Shown: piece after piece, positions 20,991 to 31,851 of the stretch
Numbering within the stretch: position 1 is the stretch's first letter
Layout: each line of letters begins with the position of its first letter
The notes under the pieces: generated by a model
What the model saw: only the letters and a program-made list of their open reading frames with translations
Database searches by the model: none
What the model was told of the DNA's origin: nothing
Position numbers and translations under genes: made by a program
Source of the DNA: Teratosphaeria epicoccoides
Taxonomy: Eukaryota > Ascomycota > Dothideomycetes > Mycosphaerellales > Teratosphaeriaceae
DNA: 64,000 bases
NCBI GenBank assembly: GCA_021401465.1
Contig: JADDMT010000003.1
Coordinates: 124,001-188,000 of the forward strand
Direction: 5' to 3'

Positions 20991-22118
20991 ATGAGCTCCA
21001 ATATGGCCTCAGGCACCACCACCACCCACCATCTCCTCAATCACCCCAAACTACCCGCCTTCCTCAAACAGTCACGGGCCGAATTGCACGCCAACTTCGT
21101 CGATTTGGAATGGCAACAACGGAATCGTCTGCTCCACGGCTCTCAGTCCGCCAACCAGCAATTTTCCCGGCTGACCGGTGAAACAATCGCAGCCCGAAAT
21201 CGCTACCTCAATGTCGAACCGTATGCCGAGAACAGGATCAAGCTGAAAGTGGCCAATGGCGTCAATGACTACATCAATGCGAGCCCGATTGTGCTGGGGA
21301 AGAGGCGGTACATCGCCACACAAGGACCGAAGAACACAAGTGTGAATCACTTCTATCGCATGGTGGGCGACGACCATGTGGTGCAGGGCCCGGTAGTGGT
21401 GGTCATGTTGACGCAGACGCATGAAGCGGGACGGGAGAAATGCTTTCAGTATTACCCGCTGTCGAGGGAGGAGAGTCCATTGGTGGTTGAAGAGGATACG
21501 GAGATCGATGATGCGTTCCATGGAGAGGTCGTGCTTGACTCTGTCGAGCAAGACCCGAAAACAAGAAGCGAGCTACGACGCTTACGGTTACGGACGCGAA
21601 TGTCTCGGGAAGGAGGCGCAGAGGCCGTAGTGCAGGAGAAAGAAATACGCCACCTCCTCTTCTCCGGCTGGCCTGACTTCCTCGTCCCCGAAGGCGACGA
21701 CCGTCAAGGCCTCATCGAACTCATCCGTCTGTCCGCCTCGCTCAATCGGCCACACTCGCCACCCACGAACGGCCACACCACCGCACTATCAGACTCCGAC
21801 CCTACGGCCGACCAATCCAATCCTCGCATCATCCACTGCTCCGCTGGCGTCGGCCGCTCAGGGACTTTCATCGCGCTGGACTACCTGCTCTCTTTACTGC
21901 ACACGGGTGAGCTCGACAACGTGCCACCAGATCGAGACCCAGTCGCCGAGACGGTGGATTTGTTACGGCAGCAGCGCATGATGATGGTGCAGGGTGAGGG
22001 CCAATTCTATTTCGTCTATGAAGTGCTGAAGGAGCAGTTCCTAGTGCAGAGGTTAGGAATCGAGGCTGGGACGTTGGAGCTTGGGCATGCGGGTGCGGGC
22101 GCGAGCGTGGACGAGTAG
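20991..22118 (+). CDS. Protein tyrosine phosphatase, classical non-receptor type
   Basis: An intronless frame of 375 residues, starting MSSNMASGTTTTHH. The classical PTP motifs occur in order: the substrate-recognition loop NDYINASPI (about 92-100), YIATQGP (about 107-113), the WPD loop GWPDF with the general acid Asp (about 226-230), the P-loop HCSAGVGRSG (Cys283 nucleophile, Arg289), and the Q loop GEGQFYF (about 335-341). All catalytic residues are present, so it should be active. The closest functional class is the Pyp/Ptp family that dephosphorylates stress MAP kinases in fungi; without a longer N-terminus the substrate is inferred only. The region 255-278 before the P-loop is a low-complexity insert. 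Confidence 0.93.
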   Translation: MSSNMASGTTTTHHLLNHPKLPAFLKQSRAELHANFVDLEWQQRNRLLHGSQSANQQFSRLTGETIAARNRYLNVEPYAENRIKLKVANGVNDYINASPIVLGKRRYIATQGPKNTSVNHFYRMVGDDHVVQGPVVVVMLTQTHEAGREKCFQYYPLSREESPLVVEEDTEIDDAFHGEVVLDSVEQDPKTRSELRRLRLRTRMSREGGAEAVVQEKEIRHLLFSGWPDFLVPEGDDRQGLIELIRLSASLNRPHSPPTNGHTTALSDSDPTADQSNPRIIHCSAGVGRSGTFIALDYLLSLLHTGELDNVPPDRDPVAETVDLLRQQRMMMVQGEGQFYFVYEVLKEQFLVQRLGIEAGTLELGHAGAGASVDE

Positions 22119-22854
22119 GACTCGTTTGTGGTCGTGAGAAGTGCGGTAAAAAAGGGGCGGGAGAGGATGCTGTCTCGCTGGAAGATGAGAGTGAGGGCCT
22201 GGAAAACCTTCATCGGCGGGCGCACTCGATGCTTGGGATGAGCTGTCCAAAATTAGGATTCTGGTGAGGTATACCCTAAGGGAACGGTGCATGGCGCTTC
22301 CTCAGGAGGCATATACGACGACGACGACGATGACGATGATGACGATGATGATGACGATGATGACGATGATGATGACGATGATGACGATAAACGTCGATGC
22401 CGCATTGGTGCAGGCTTCGGCTTAAGGTTTTCTGGGAGCATAGCGTGGCGTATGTAAGAGATGGGGCTATTTGTAGACTGTCTTCATGTGCGCAAGCCTT
22501 TCCACACATACACCGGCACCTGCACCACCTCGACTACAAGATTTCTGAGTACGACTATGAGTGAAAAAGCACCGGAGGTGCGTGTGAAGATCATTCGATT
22601 GACTGAGTGAACGACCTATAGCGGCAGCTTCCGTGCGAGAGCAGCTCGTTCACGGGTCGCTCCTGCCTAAACGGAAGCGGCTCGAGTGTTCGGACAGACA
22701 ATCGATTCGAGTCCGCGCCCTGGTTAGACGGCGCGAGATATGCGCCTAAAAGCCTGCGATACACACGTGAAGTCATCGATTCATGTTTGTGCAGATGTCA
22801 GTATACGCCATCATCACCACTGTGCCGCAGCAGCAAATGGTTCAGCAACCCCTC
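22119..22854. other. Intergenic region with simple repeat
   Basis: 736 bp between the convergent phosphatase and F-box genes. It contains the GAC/GAT repeat at 22313-22388. At 22700-22716 there is a B-box-like TTCGAGTCC, but no tRNA can be folded around it. Otherwise empty. Confidence 0.55.
22313..22388. repeat. GAC/GAT trinucleotide repeat
   Basis: About 25 uninterrupted GAC or GAT units in an irregular mix. It lies beyond the phosphatase 3' end, outside any supported reading frame, and should be length-variable among strains. Confidence 0.9.
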
Positions 22855-24490
22855 CTACGCCACCGCAGTCCCATAGCTCTTCACCCTACTCCAATAAAAC
22901 GCCTTATCATTCTTCAGCCCAAACTCGCCCCAGTCGTCCGTCAAACGATTATAACACCCATACCACTTCCACGCCAACTTATTATTCCGCGTCGACTTCC
23001 CAGCATGACTCATGACCAGATGCATCTGGTACACATACTTCGGCACCACGCCCTCCGTCTCCACAATCACCTCACCTTCCGCCTCCGCATCGTTCAGAGC
23101 TTTGCCTCGCGAGGACAGCGGACTCGTGAGACGCCAGCGCCCTCGCAGCGCGTCTTTCATGACAGAAGACGGGAGCGCGGTGCTGGTGTGGTGGTTATGT
23201 AGATTGGATTTGGCCAGATGATGCACGACGTCCGCGGGTTCCGTAGTGGTGAGGAGGGAGATCGCCGTGCCGTCGCGGAAGAAGCGGAGGTAGCGGAAAT
23301 AAGTTACGACGTGGACGGGCGCGCCCCAGGTGAGTGTGTTGGTGTTGTTGCCGCCGGGGCGGGTGTAATTCACCGTGCTGATATAGCAGCCGTTGAAGCG
23401 GATTCGGGGGCGGGAGCGGAACATCTGGCGGTAGGAGGAGGCATAGGTGGTGTGGAGCAGGTGCTCGGTTAGGGATGAGAAGGCGGTCCGTCGTTGGGCT
23501 GGAAGGAGAGGTAGGTCGTCTTCAGGGGGTACGGTGTCGTTTGTATCGTCGAGGTACCGGGCTATGGAATCGCCTGCTTCGAGAGGATCTCCGTCGACCT
23601 CGCAGGCGAAGTCGTAGAGCATGGCTTTGAAGCCGATTTCCGAGTCTACCACTATGCGCTTCCAAATGGCTTCTTCGGTCAGTATCAGGTAGGCCAGTCG
23701 TTTGCAGACCTGGGCGAGTCGTGCAAAGTTTGCCACATCGTTGATCGCGACTTTGGCAAGTATATCGGTGAGGATTTCCTCAGGTAGCTCGCCGATTAGA
23801 CTCCGCTCCTCCGGCGACGCATCAGTAGGTGGCGGCGGGGCCTCGATGCGTATACTTGAGAACTCATCAACGAGCTGTTTGAGGGTTGCCGGAAGAGCGG
23901 TGCTGCCGCCATGTAGGGAGTGGTGGGCGGTTCCTGGCACAGTGGCGGAAGCATTGCTGGGGTTGACATTTGTGGGCTTGGGTTTGATGAAAGATGATGG
24001 AGGGAAGTGTTTGCGTTTATATGCTTCGTGGACACCATCGTCGAGCTATGAACCTACCTTCAGTTCAGGACATACATGGACAAAGTGGCGATACACCTAC
24101 CTTAAACGCTCGCCTGTAATGCCTCATTGAATCACCAAGCTGTCCTTGAGTCTCTTTCTCGACAGCACGCTCATAATGCTCCAGCGCCGAACTTGGTTCA
24201 CTATTAACATGTCTATTCCTCTCATCGCCTTCTGCGCCCAACTTCAATTGATCTTCTTTATCCGGTAGATCATGGTATGCCTTCGGCTCGATCTCTTCGG
24301 AATAATCAACCTCCTTCCGCCGTGCTGTTGAAGGACCGGCGGCTGGAGTCTGTGCACGTGTCTGTCGTTGCTCTGGGCGATGTTCTGGTTGATTGGCGGT
24401 TCTCTGCTGGTTTCTGGTCGTAACCTCTTCTCGCCACCGCTGGCGGAAGGCTTCAAGCTCGGCTTCGGTATTAGGGACGGAGCCTGACAT
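22855..24490 (-). CDS. F-box protein of the Fbxo9 / Pof7 / Hrt3 family
   Basis: Exons 24490-24101 and 24045-22855 give 526 residues. Exon 1 begins MSGSVPNTEAELEAFRQRW and ends in a TPR-like helix (ALEHYERAVEKETQGQLGDS, HYRRAFK). Splicing out 55 nt (donor GTAGGT) continues LDDGVHEAYKRKHFPPSSF, as in Fbxo9 proteins. The F-box lies at about 213-255 (LIGELPEEILTDILAKVAIN, then LAQVCKRLAYLI), followed by a conserved beta-rich C-terminal domain (RIRFNGCYISTVNYTRPGGN, VVTYFRYLRFFRDGTAISLL). The protein is the substrate receptor of an SCF ubiquitin ligase and binds Skp1 through the F-box. Substrates are unknown here. The 5' end faces the carrier gene. Confidence 0.9.
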
Positions 24491-24946
24491 ATCTGGTGTG
24501 CTTAGTGGTGAGGCAGGTAAGTTGTCTCAGGTCAATACATCGTCACTGAAGATGAATATATATGGAATAACAAGCAACGGTGATTGTTTCCAGACACCGC
24601 GGCGTGCCTGAGGCCGAGATGTTTATGTCATCCAAGCCACATGCGAAGCGACGTCAGATCGGCGGGTGTTTGCCGATTGCGGAGTTAGATTTGTGGGCAT
24701 CATCGAATCCTGACAATAGAAACAGCAAAACATAAGGTTAAAAACATTTCTTTTATCAGATCACGCATCATTGTGTCCTTGCTGTCCTTGCTTCCACCGT
24801 TACCTATACATTCGCAAATAATCCAAAATAGTACATTCGACTGCCACCACAACGAGCACATCGAGTGACTGCGCTTCCCACCAAGCTCGCCGCGTCTGAA
24901 CGCGGTGGAGCCAGGAGCTGCTACGGAGGCGCTACAAAGACAGAAG
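24491..24946. promoter_or_regulatory. Divergent promoter of the F-box and mitochondrial carrier genes
   Basis: 456 bp between two divergent ATGs. The carrier frame is open from 24905, but the first in-frame ATG is at 24947. No clear motif. Confidence 0.5.
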
Positions 24947-26251
24947 ATGGCGGCGGGGGACACACGGGGTCAGAGACACGACCGGATATCGCAACATGGC
25001 GACACCGATTCTCTGTCAGATACGGCTAGGGACACGCCGGGCGATGGCATTTCGGTGACGCAAAGGATGCTGTCGGCGGTGTCTGGCAGCATCTTGACTT
25101 CCTTGCTGGGTCAGCACGGCACATACCGTGATATCATTATTCACAAGCTGATATGTCATACAGTCACACCCCTCGACGTCGTCCGCGTCCGACTCCAGGC
25201 TCAGAAACGTCCGTCTCCATCTGCGACCCTCCCTTCTTTCCTCCACTTGCCCCCAAACCTCGGCGTCAGTGCTTGCTGTCGCGAAGTCTTCTGGGTGCAC
25301 AACCAATCCCAATTCTGCGTTGCTTCTCCCAACGTCTCTTCAAGCGCTCTCAATCCCGCCCACGTCATTGATGAACGTCTCATCTCTGACTGCGCGGCAG
25401 AAGAAACCCAACGCCGAACCATCAACTCTACCGTCGACGGCATTCGCAAAATCGCGAGGAATGAGGGAATATGGACTTTGTGGAGAGGATTGACGCCGAC
25501 TCTGGCCATGGCGATTCCGGGGAATGTCATCTACTTTGCGGGATATGATTGGTTGAGATCGAGTCCCAAAAGTCCGATGATGGGGAGGGTCAGGGACGAG
25601 TACCAGCCACTTGTCAGTGGCTCGGTTGCGCGAATCCTCGCCGCCATTTGTGTCAGTCCGATCGAGATGCTGAGGACGAGGATGCAGGCGGCGCAGGCAG
25701 GAGAGAAGGGTGTAATGAGCGCAACGCTCGGCGGCCTGAAGGAAATGGTGGGCATGGAAGGATATACGTCGTTATGGAGAGGCTTGACTCTGACACTGTG
25801 GCGGGACGTGCCATTCTCTGCTCTCTACTGGTGGGGCTACGAGTTTGGGAGGGAACGATTAGACGAGACACGGGCGCGGACAACCTTCATGTCTGTCAAC
25901 GAGCACAAGGCTGAGCTTTCCCATTCAGCCCTCCTCATCGACTCTTTCATCGCAGGCGCCGCATCTGGAGGCATCGCCGCGTTCGTCACTACACCGTTCG
26001 ATGTGGGAAAGACGAGGCAGCAGACATTCATGCACGATGCGAAGAACAAAGTCAAGGACGCCCCAGAGGGCAGAAGAATGCCACGGTTTCTTTGGCATAT
26101 CTATCGTACCGAGGGCACTGCAGGACTATTCAAGGGTTGGTCAGCGCGTTGTCTCAAGGTTGCGCCAGCTTGCGCCATCATGATATCGTCGTACGAGATT
26201 GGAAAGAAGCTGGCTGTCGATGTGGGCAACGAGAGGGCAGATGAGCGATGA
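24947..26251 (+). CDS. MTM1: Mitochondrial carrier, Mtm1 / SLC25A39-40 type
   Basis: Exons 24947-25109 and 25164-26251 give 416 residues. Three carrier repeats are visible; the signatures PLDVVRVRLQAQ, SPIEMLRTRMQAA and TPFDVGKTRQQT are P-x-[DE]-x2-[KR]-x-[KR] motifs, each followed by an Arg- or Lys-Gly segment (LWRGLTPTL, LWRGLTLTL, LFKGWSARC). The long insert with paired cysteines after repeat one (SACCREVFWVHN, SDCAAEETQRRT) marks the Mtm1/SLC25A39 group, which imports glutathione and affects mitochondrial manganese superoxide dismutase and iron handling. The 54-nt intron has no in-frame stop, so a retained form would carry 18 extra residues just before the first signature. Splicing gives SLLVTPLDVV, which fits the family. 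Confidence 0.92.
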   Translation: MAAGDTRGQRHDRISQHGDTDSLSDTARDTPGDGISVTQRMLSAVSGSILTSLLGQHGTYRDIIIHKLICHTVTPLDVVRVRLQAQKRPSPSATLPSFLHLPPNLGVSACCREVFWVHNQSQFCVASPNVSSSALNPAHVIDERLISDCAAEETQRRTINSTVDGIRKIARNEGIWTLWRGLTPTLAMAIPGNVIYFAGYDWLRSSPKSPMMGRVRDEYQPLVSGSVARILAAICVSPIEMLRTRMQAAQAGEKGVMSATLGGLKEMVGMEGYTSLWRGLTLTLWRDVPFSALYWWGYEFGRERLDETRARTTFMSVNEHKAELSHSALLIDSFIAGAASGGIAAFVTTPFDVGKTRQQTFMHDAKNKVKDAPEGRRMPRFLWHIYRTEGTAGLFKGWSARCLKVAPACAIMISSYEIGKKLAVDVGNERADER

Positions 26252-26734
26252 GGAGGATATCCTTCGGGCTGTTGAACAATGCAAACGCACGGACTCGCAG
26301 CTCCACAGCGAAACTCAACCACTCTCCATGCTTCAGGATGTTCCGCTCACCCTCTTCGGATCATGGCTTCCACGAATACTATCGATGGACGCCGCGGTGT
26401 ATGATTACTGCATCCGCATAGAGTGCGGGGGAATCTCATGTCCTATGGCGTTCTTCAAGCACATGCGCTCTTTCGAGCGCTTAGGCGAGGTTATGTAGCA
26501 CCAGAAGCAATACCACGAGACGTTCGGGACTCTGCTGAAAGTAGCGTCTGATCAGGAAGCCACAGTCTCACATTTCGGTAGCGGTCTTACCTGCGTAACC
26601 CTTTTGTCCATCTCTCCATTGCGGAAACACGCGCTCCACAGTCGAAGTGCATCCCACTTATCGGACCATACTCACACGTCGCTACTACAGCCCACTGATG
26701 AGGATTGGATTCGCATGCCTCCCTAAAACCGCCA
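26252..26734. other. Intergenic region
   Basis: 483 bp between the convergent carrier and FHA genes. I see nothing in it beyond 3' flanks. Confidence 0.5.
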
Positions 26735-27643
26735 TCACGGCGCAGGCAGCATAAGCACATACTCCCTCTCACTATCCCCAAACCCCAGCACATCTCCATC
26801 CCTCAACTCCAAATACCGACTCGCCTCCACCCTCTCCGCATTCACCCTCGTCCCATTCGCCGACTCCAAATCAATGAGATACGGCTTCACCCTACCAGTC
26901 CTATCGCCAAACTCATTCGCACTACTGATATACCGAAACTGAACCACCGCATGCTGCTTCGAAATGCTCGGGTGCTCCAGCACGCAATCCGCGACTGTCC
27001 TCTCCCGACCGAAAAGCCAGCAGCTGCGTTGGTACAGGTGGATCGTCTCGAGGAGGTCTTTGCCTTTGAATACGTACATGCGCCATTGGTCCTTTGGAGG
27101 CGGTTTTCGCGCTTCGGGAGGTTCGTGGTATTTCAGGACGGTGGTGGTGCCGGCGATGGTGTTGGCTTCTTTGGCGAGGAGGCCGGTGGGTTTGAAGTTG
27201 GGCGTTTCTTTTGGCGGTGGGGAGGGTGCTTCTCCGTTGGCTGGGCGTTTGTCGTTGCGGTAGGAGTCGTTTTGGGAGGGGAGCGGGGCACGAGACTTTC
27301 GTGGTGGCGAGCGTGAGCGGCTGTGGGAGCGTCTTCGTCTTTTAGGGTCTGGAGATCGGGAGCGATGTCGTCTGCGAGGGTCGTCTCGGGACCGCGGTCG
27401 ATGCTTGTGCCGTCCCTCTGATCTCCTTGAGGATTCCAGGTCCCGGTCTTCGTCGTCTGAGTGATCGACTTTTGGGTTGCGGTAGCGTTGGCGCCGATCG
27501 TGATCCTCGTTGTCGTATATGCGGTCGCGCCTGTCTCGGTCTCGCTTGTTCTCCCTGTCACGATCACGCCGATCTCTTCGGTGGGTGGAGTCTGGCCGTC
27601 TGTGATCCTCTATGGAGGGTGATCTTTTCCTGCGATCCGACAT
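26735..27643 (-). CDS. FHA-domain protein, Pml1 / SNIP1-like
   Basis: An intronless frame; the start at 27643 (MSDRRKRSPSIEDH) gives 302 residues. The first half is almost entirely Arg/Asp/Ser (RS- and RD-rich, typical of splicing factors). A short conserved link follows (NFKPTGLLAKEANT, then VLKYHEPPEARKPP), and then an FHA domain from about 190 to 300: LFGRERTVADCVLEHPSISK, QHAVVQFR, YLIDLESANGTRVN. The phosphothreonine-binding residues of FHA domains (Gly-Arg, Ser-x2-His and Asn-Gly) are all present. Pml1/SNIP1 belongs to the RES complex, which helps spliceosome activation and retains unspliced pre-mRNA in the nucleus. Confidence 0.92.
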   Translation of the reverse strand: MSDRRKRSPSIEDHRRPDSTHRRDRRDRDRENKRDRDRRDRIYDNEDHDRRQRYRNPKVDHSDDEDRDLESSRRSEGRHKHRPRSRDDPRRRHRSRSPDPKRRRRSHSRSRSPPRKSRAPLPSQNDSYRNDKRPANGEAPSPPPKETPNFKPTGLLAKEANTIAGTTTVLKYHEPPEARKPPPKDQWRMYVFKGKDLLETIHLYQRSCWLFGRERTVADCVLEHPSISKQHAVVQFRYISSANEFGDRTGRVKPYLIDLESANGTRVNAERVEASRYLELRDGDVLGFGDSEREYVLMLPAP

Positions 27644-27826
27644 GGCCCTTTCAAACACGGTCGCCAGACGCTTTCACCAAGCTGAGACAGTCTCCACGAA
27701 GTCGATCGAAGCTTCCCGGATACAGGTCTGCCGTGTATATGCACATCACATCAAGATTTATCACTCAGATGGTTTGGTGAAGAAGTCGAGACACAGACGC
27801 ATGACTCGCGCCATACATACATCAAA

Positions 27827-28213
27827 TCAAATCTGGAAATGTATATATGTATCGGCGCCCACGGAGAATGGTTCCTGCGACCTCCGCGTAGAGACGGACT
27901 CCAGCGCAGGCGCGTAAGGCTCTTCATCATTGGTCATTGGCGGCGACGACCACGAGTCCACGGTCCATGACTCTGCGGTGCTACTATTCCTATCTATCTT
28001 TCGTGGGATGCCGGCGCGCGGCGGCTGTTTCACGTCGCCTTCTCTGACTGCAGGCGGGGCGGATGAGCTGAGCCAGTAGTAATCGAAACCCGTCTTGACC
28101 AGGTGCCAGCACGCACGCCCTTTCCGATGCAGCTGCTGCCATGCCGCACGCGTGAAAGATCGTCTGGTCCATGTCTGGCCACATGTCGCTCGGCTATCTG
28201 CCGCAGCGTGCAT
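27827..28213 (-). CDS. Possible small protein of 128 residues
   Basis: An ATG-initiated frame with an aromatic, hydrophobic core (ACWHLVKTGFDYYWLSSS) and a polar, Ser/Glu-rich tail. It lies between the divergent FHA and coiled-coil genes. The core resembles short conserved segments of fungal orphan proteins, but I cannot name a family. The true start may lie in an upstream exon. It may also be chance. Confidence 0.3.
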   Translation of the reverse strand: MHAAADSRATCGQTWTRRSFTRAAWQQLHRKGRACWHLVKTGFDYYWLSSSAPPAVREGDVKQPPRAGIPRKIDRNSSTAESWTVDSWSSPPMTNDEEPYAPALESVSTRRSQEPFSVGADTYIHFQI

Positions 28214-28376
28214 CAGTAAGATGACAGTACTATTCTTGTCGTTTGGGCCGGCGCAGGAGGCACGGTGCCGCACGAGCAGGTTCAATGTTGTATCTGGCGT
28301 CGAGACAATCTATCTCACTCTGACTCCCCCTGTGTGCTTGTTGCCACAGGGTCGGTTATGGTAACATGCAACAGGA

Positions 28377-31010
28377 ATGTCGCACAAGTTTTTCACCTGG
28401 ACCAAGGGTGACCGGCGCAGTGCTGCAGAAGCACTTCGATCAGGCGGAGTGAATCTGCCTCTGGACCTAAACAGACCAGCGCACTCGCCCTCCAAACACA
28501 GCAGCCGGACAAGCGAGTCAATTGCTCTTCAGTCGGCGGCCGTGCAGTCAGCGACTAGCCTTCTCGCGGTGATGAGCGAGGTGCTTCGTTCGCCACACAT
28601 CGCTGAGCATCTATCAGCGCAATACGGTGCGTCGCCAGCATCCGGTCGCCCGAGGTCCCGTACCGCACCGTCCACGCCACTTTTCGAAGCACCCTTTGTT
28701 GAGCCGGTCGAATTGCCTGGCTCTTTGATCGCTGGTCAGGATTCGACTGTATCGTACCGCAAATCCTTTGACGGAAACAATGCGTCGTCGGCCAGACTCA
28801 CAAAAAACGCCAATATTGGACCCAAAATTATCCGCCCCCATACCAGCCCACATGAGAGCACATTTGTTGCACCGCAAGATGAAGCGCAGTCATCTGATAG
28901 TCTGATGCCAAACACAGGCCTGGCTCTTGCCGCGCAGCCATCGCCACGGTCAAAGGGCGCCAGTCCTGGATTATCGTCCACCAGAGCTGAGACAGATTTG
29001 TTGCCACCTCCTGGCGAGGATACGTTGGTCGCCTCGGACCATGAGTCTTCCACTTTCGGCACGCACCGCCCATCTCTCTGTACCCTTCAATCTTGGCCGG
29101 CCAAGCATAGCATTAGAACCACTTCCAGGACTACATCTCGGACGACCAGCACGCGAACCAGCATGCAACATACACCCGCGCCGGCGCTGGCGCCAGATGC
29201 TCATCCTTGTGACCATCCAGTAGCGGATTGTGAGATTGGTCTTGTCCATCAGATTGCTCTCATGCGAGCCAGACATGACGCTCATCTCACCAGCCTCAAA
29301 CAGACGCATGAGAAGGAGATGGAATCCCATTTATTATATATCTCTTTACTCGAGAAGCGATTGGCGAACCCATCTGCTTCTCCCGCGAAATTGCAGCGGC
29401 AGCTCACCTTGGACACTTCACATCGTGCGCCGCGACCAATCGAGCCGCCAAGCGCATATGCATCAGCGACTACCACACAGTCTTCTGAAGTGTCCTTTAC
29501 TCACCAGAAACGATCGTCTGATGAAGGCATAGCTGAAACAGAGGCATTGAAGAGGAAATTGAGTTTGTGCCAGAAGGCGCTCGCCGAAGCTGGAGACGTG
29601 CGACGAGAGCTGGATCATGAGCGTGCAGTCAAAGACCGAAATGAGAGACGGATACTACAGCTCAAAGATATCGTGCGCAAAGCCAAGGTTCAGGAAAAGA
29701 CTCTCAATAACACAATAGCCGACCTTGAGGCCAGGCTTGTCGATGCCAACAACGAGCGGACGGATGTGCTTGAAGGCTACCACCAGGCGTGTGAGGGAAT
29801 CAAGAAGTCCGTTGAACGAGAAAATGACATGCATGCTCAGATCGAAGAACTGCAGACTCGTCTCTCCTCACTCTCAGGGTCCCATGCCTCTGACATTACG
29901 CTGGCGCCACCCAACAACAGTCCTTCACGGCGATCCAGGCACGAAAGAACAGCCTCAGATGCTGGGACCAAGACCGCCGGACGAGACCCGGTGCTTGAGC
30001 ATGTTGTGGAATTGCAAAAACTGATCAATGAAAGAGATGCAAAGATTATGTCGCTCAAGCAGCAAATCGCGCAGAACCAGAGCAGCCCGATTCAAGTCAA
30101 CAACCAGGCTCACGGTTGCGATAATCGTGTGAAGGAGCTGCAGCAGAGGTTGCAGAAGGCGCAATCTGATTGCGAGCGTTACAATGCGCTCCTGCACAGC
30201 GAGATCCGACGTCACAACAGATCAGCGTCGCTGAGCGCGGCTCATGTCGACAGCGAGGCTGCCGCAGAAGCCAGTGCCAAGCTGCAAGAAGTGAAAGCTC
30301 AGAGTGGTGCCGATGGGGCACCCAAGGATATTTTGGAGCGGGAGCTGCAGCATTGCCTCACTGAGATTGTCCTTTTCAAGCTAGACATCAAAGGGTACAA
30401 GAAGGACCTCAAGAGGGCGAAAGCGCAAATTGAAACCTTGCAGACGGCTACTGGCAAAGGGCTATCACCACCGGAGTGGGACAGTACGTCTAATGGCAAG
30501 AGCGACAGAAACGATCAACGCCAACGCGCAAACTACTCAAGCACCAGCAATCCCGATATGACTACGGGGCTAGGAATCAACCTCTCGACTGTCACAACGG
30601 CACCAAATCACGAAACGGTGACAAGTCCCACGAAGACGCTACCAATGCCGACGCCGACTGCACCACCGACCGCACGCGACCCGTCCACGACACACAGAAG
30701 TCATCCAATCTCTCAGAAAACGCTCCCGCCGCCGCCGCCACCGCCCCATTCGCCAGGCCTGATGCCACCCACTCAAGTCTCAGCACATCCAGCATCATCG
30801 GTTGCTCGTCTAAACCGGGGCGAAACGTTGCGATCGATTTCAGACTCCATCGTCTCTTCCTATGCAAAGCGGACGCCGGAGCAACAGGCATGTGGTCACA
30901 GTGCTCCCATCACGGCTGCGCAGCCTCCGACGCCATTGAGCTCGAGGGGCGCGACGCCGATGTTCAATCCTCTGAGGTCGCATCCTGTGATTGAGGCTGT
31001 GGGGACTTAG
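28377..31010 (+). CDS. Large coiled-coil protein, 877 residues
   Basis: One exon. The N-terminus MSHKFFTWTKGDRRSAAEAL is followed by about 280 residues of Ser/Pro/Thr-rich, probably disordered sequence. Coiled-coil heptads cover roughly 290-320 and 385-490 (LKRKLSLCQKALAEAGDVRR, ILQLKDIVRKAKVQEKTLNN), then 540-620 (LQKLINERDAKIMSLKQQIA) and about 635-705. The tail is Pro/Thr-rich with a polyproline run (LPPPPPPPHSPG). No motor, kinase or membrane motif is seen. A scaffold or septum/MTOC-associated role is plausible for such layouts, but I have no specific evidence. The ATG at 28377 is the first in frame. Confidence 0.8.
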   Translation: MSHKFFTWTKGDRRSAAEALRSGGVNLPLDLNRPAHSPSKHSSRTSESIALQSAAVQSATSLLAVMSEVLRSPHIAEHLSAQYGASPASGRPRSRTAPSTPLFEAPFVEPVELPGSLIAGQDSTVSYRKSFDGNNASSARLTKNANIGPKIIRPHTSPHESTFVAPQDEAQSSDSLMPNTGLALAAQPSPRSKGASPGLSSTRAETDLLPPPGEDTLVASDHESSTFGTHRPSLCTLQSWPAKHSIRTTSRTTSRTTSTRTSMQHTPAPALAPDAHPCDHPVADCEIGLVHQIALMRARHDAHLTSLKQTHEKEMESHLLYISLLEKRLANPSASPAKLQRQLTLDTSHRAPRPIEPPSAYASATTTQSSEVSFTHQKRSSDEGIAETEALKRKLSLCQKALAEAGDVRRELDHERAVKDRNERRILQLKDIVRKAKVQEKTLNNTIADLEARLVDANNERTDVLEGYHQACEGIKKSVERENDMHAQIEELQTRLSSLSGSHASDITLAPPNNSPSRRSRHERTASDAGTKTAGRDPVLEHVVELQKLINERDAKIMSLKQQIAQNQSSPIQVNNQAHGCDNRVKELQQRLQKAQSDCERYNALLHSEIRRHNRSASLSAAHVDSEAAAEASAKLQEVKAQSGADGAPKDILERELQHCLTEIVLFKLDIKGYKKDLKRAKAQIETLQTATGKGLSPPEWDSTSNGKSDRNDQRQRANYSSTSNPDMTTGLGINLSTVTTAPNHETVTSPTKTLPMPTPTAPPTARDPSTTHRSHPISQKTLPPPPPPPHSPGLMPPTQVSAHPASSVARLNRGETLRSISDSIVSSYAKRTPEQQACGHSAPITAAQPPTPLSSRGATPMFNPLRSHPVIEAVGT

Positions 31011-31851
31011 GAGCATTGGGTAAGTGGAAGAGCTCCGAAGCCGGTGCACGTATGGCGGATCGCGGCTGGTGTCTGTGCTGTGTCTGAGCTAAAGGAGCGG
31101 CTTCGACGATTAGCTAGCATCGGGACTCAAATTGCCGGCTGCCGGTCGTGATATCTCGGGAAGGTAACGAGGGAATGGCTACGATCAATGGCATGCCCGC
31201 TTCAAACTACTCGATGTCTGGTTGCAAAGTCTCATAAAACTGTCATCGGAAAGGGAGAGGCCTGATGCCAAGACTTTATGAGCTGACGTTGCCTGATCAG
31301 GTGCTTGGCCTCACACGAATCTTTGCAATCAGAGTGCTCGCAATGTTGCGAGGAATGATATTGAGAAGGCGTCGTCATTCTGTGGGAGGCCTACAGTCTT
31401 CTCAATCTCGGCCAGAAATCAACATGAAGCTGTATCTATTTTCGCACTCATGGCTCTGCTGGCCTGAGGCTGGGTATGACTCGACTTGAGACGCCCGCCA
31501 CGACTTAGTTCGGTGTCGATTAGTGGTCGCACGTGCACGATGGCAGCACTGGAATGTGTACCAGGCCACCCACGACAGGCGTGCAATGCGGTCAGTTGAG
31601 CAATGGCCATCTCGGCCTGGGTGTACACTTGGCATCTACGGCGGTGGGCCAATAAAGCTCTCGTTGTGCCTGAAGTCGGAGCCTAGAGAGTCCGTGAGAG
31701 TCGCACTGCAGCTGGTCGTGTAAGATACGACATGCAGTCTCCAACCTCAGAGGACAAGCTGGCAGCATTCATTCCCCATCAACCACGCTCCCATTACTCC
31801 AACAGCCTTTCTATACACGCTATTGATCACGGCTAGCGCCACGACGCCAGA
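31011..31851. other. Intergenic region
   Basis: About 840 bp. Overlapping short frames on both strands without domains; no repeat or RNA gene recognised. It begins the looser accessory stretch. Confidence 0.5.

Noticed and set aside
22600..22740. B-box-like TTCGAGTCC suggesting another tRNA
   Set aside because: The flanking bases cannot form a T-stem or an acceptor stem on either strand, even allowing an insertion.
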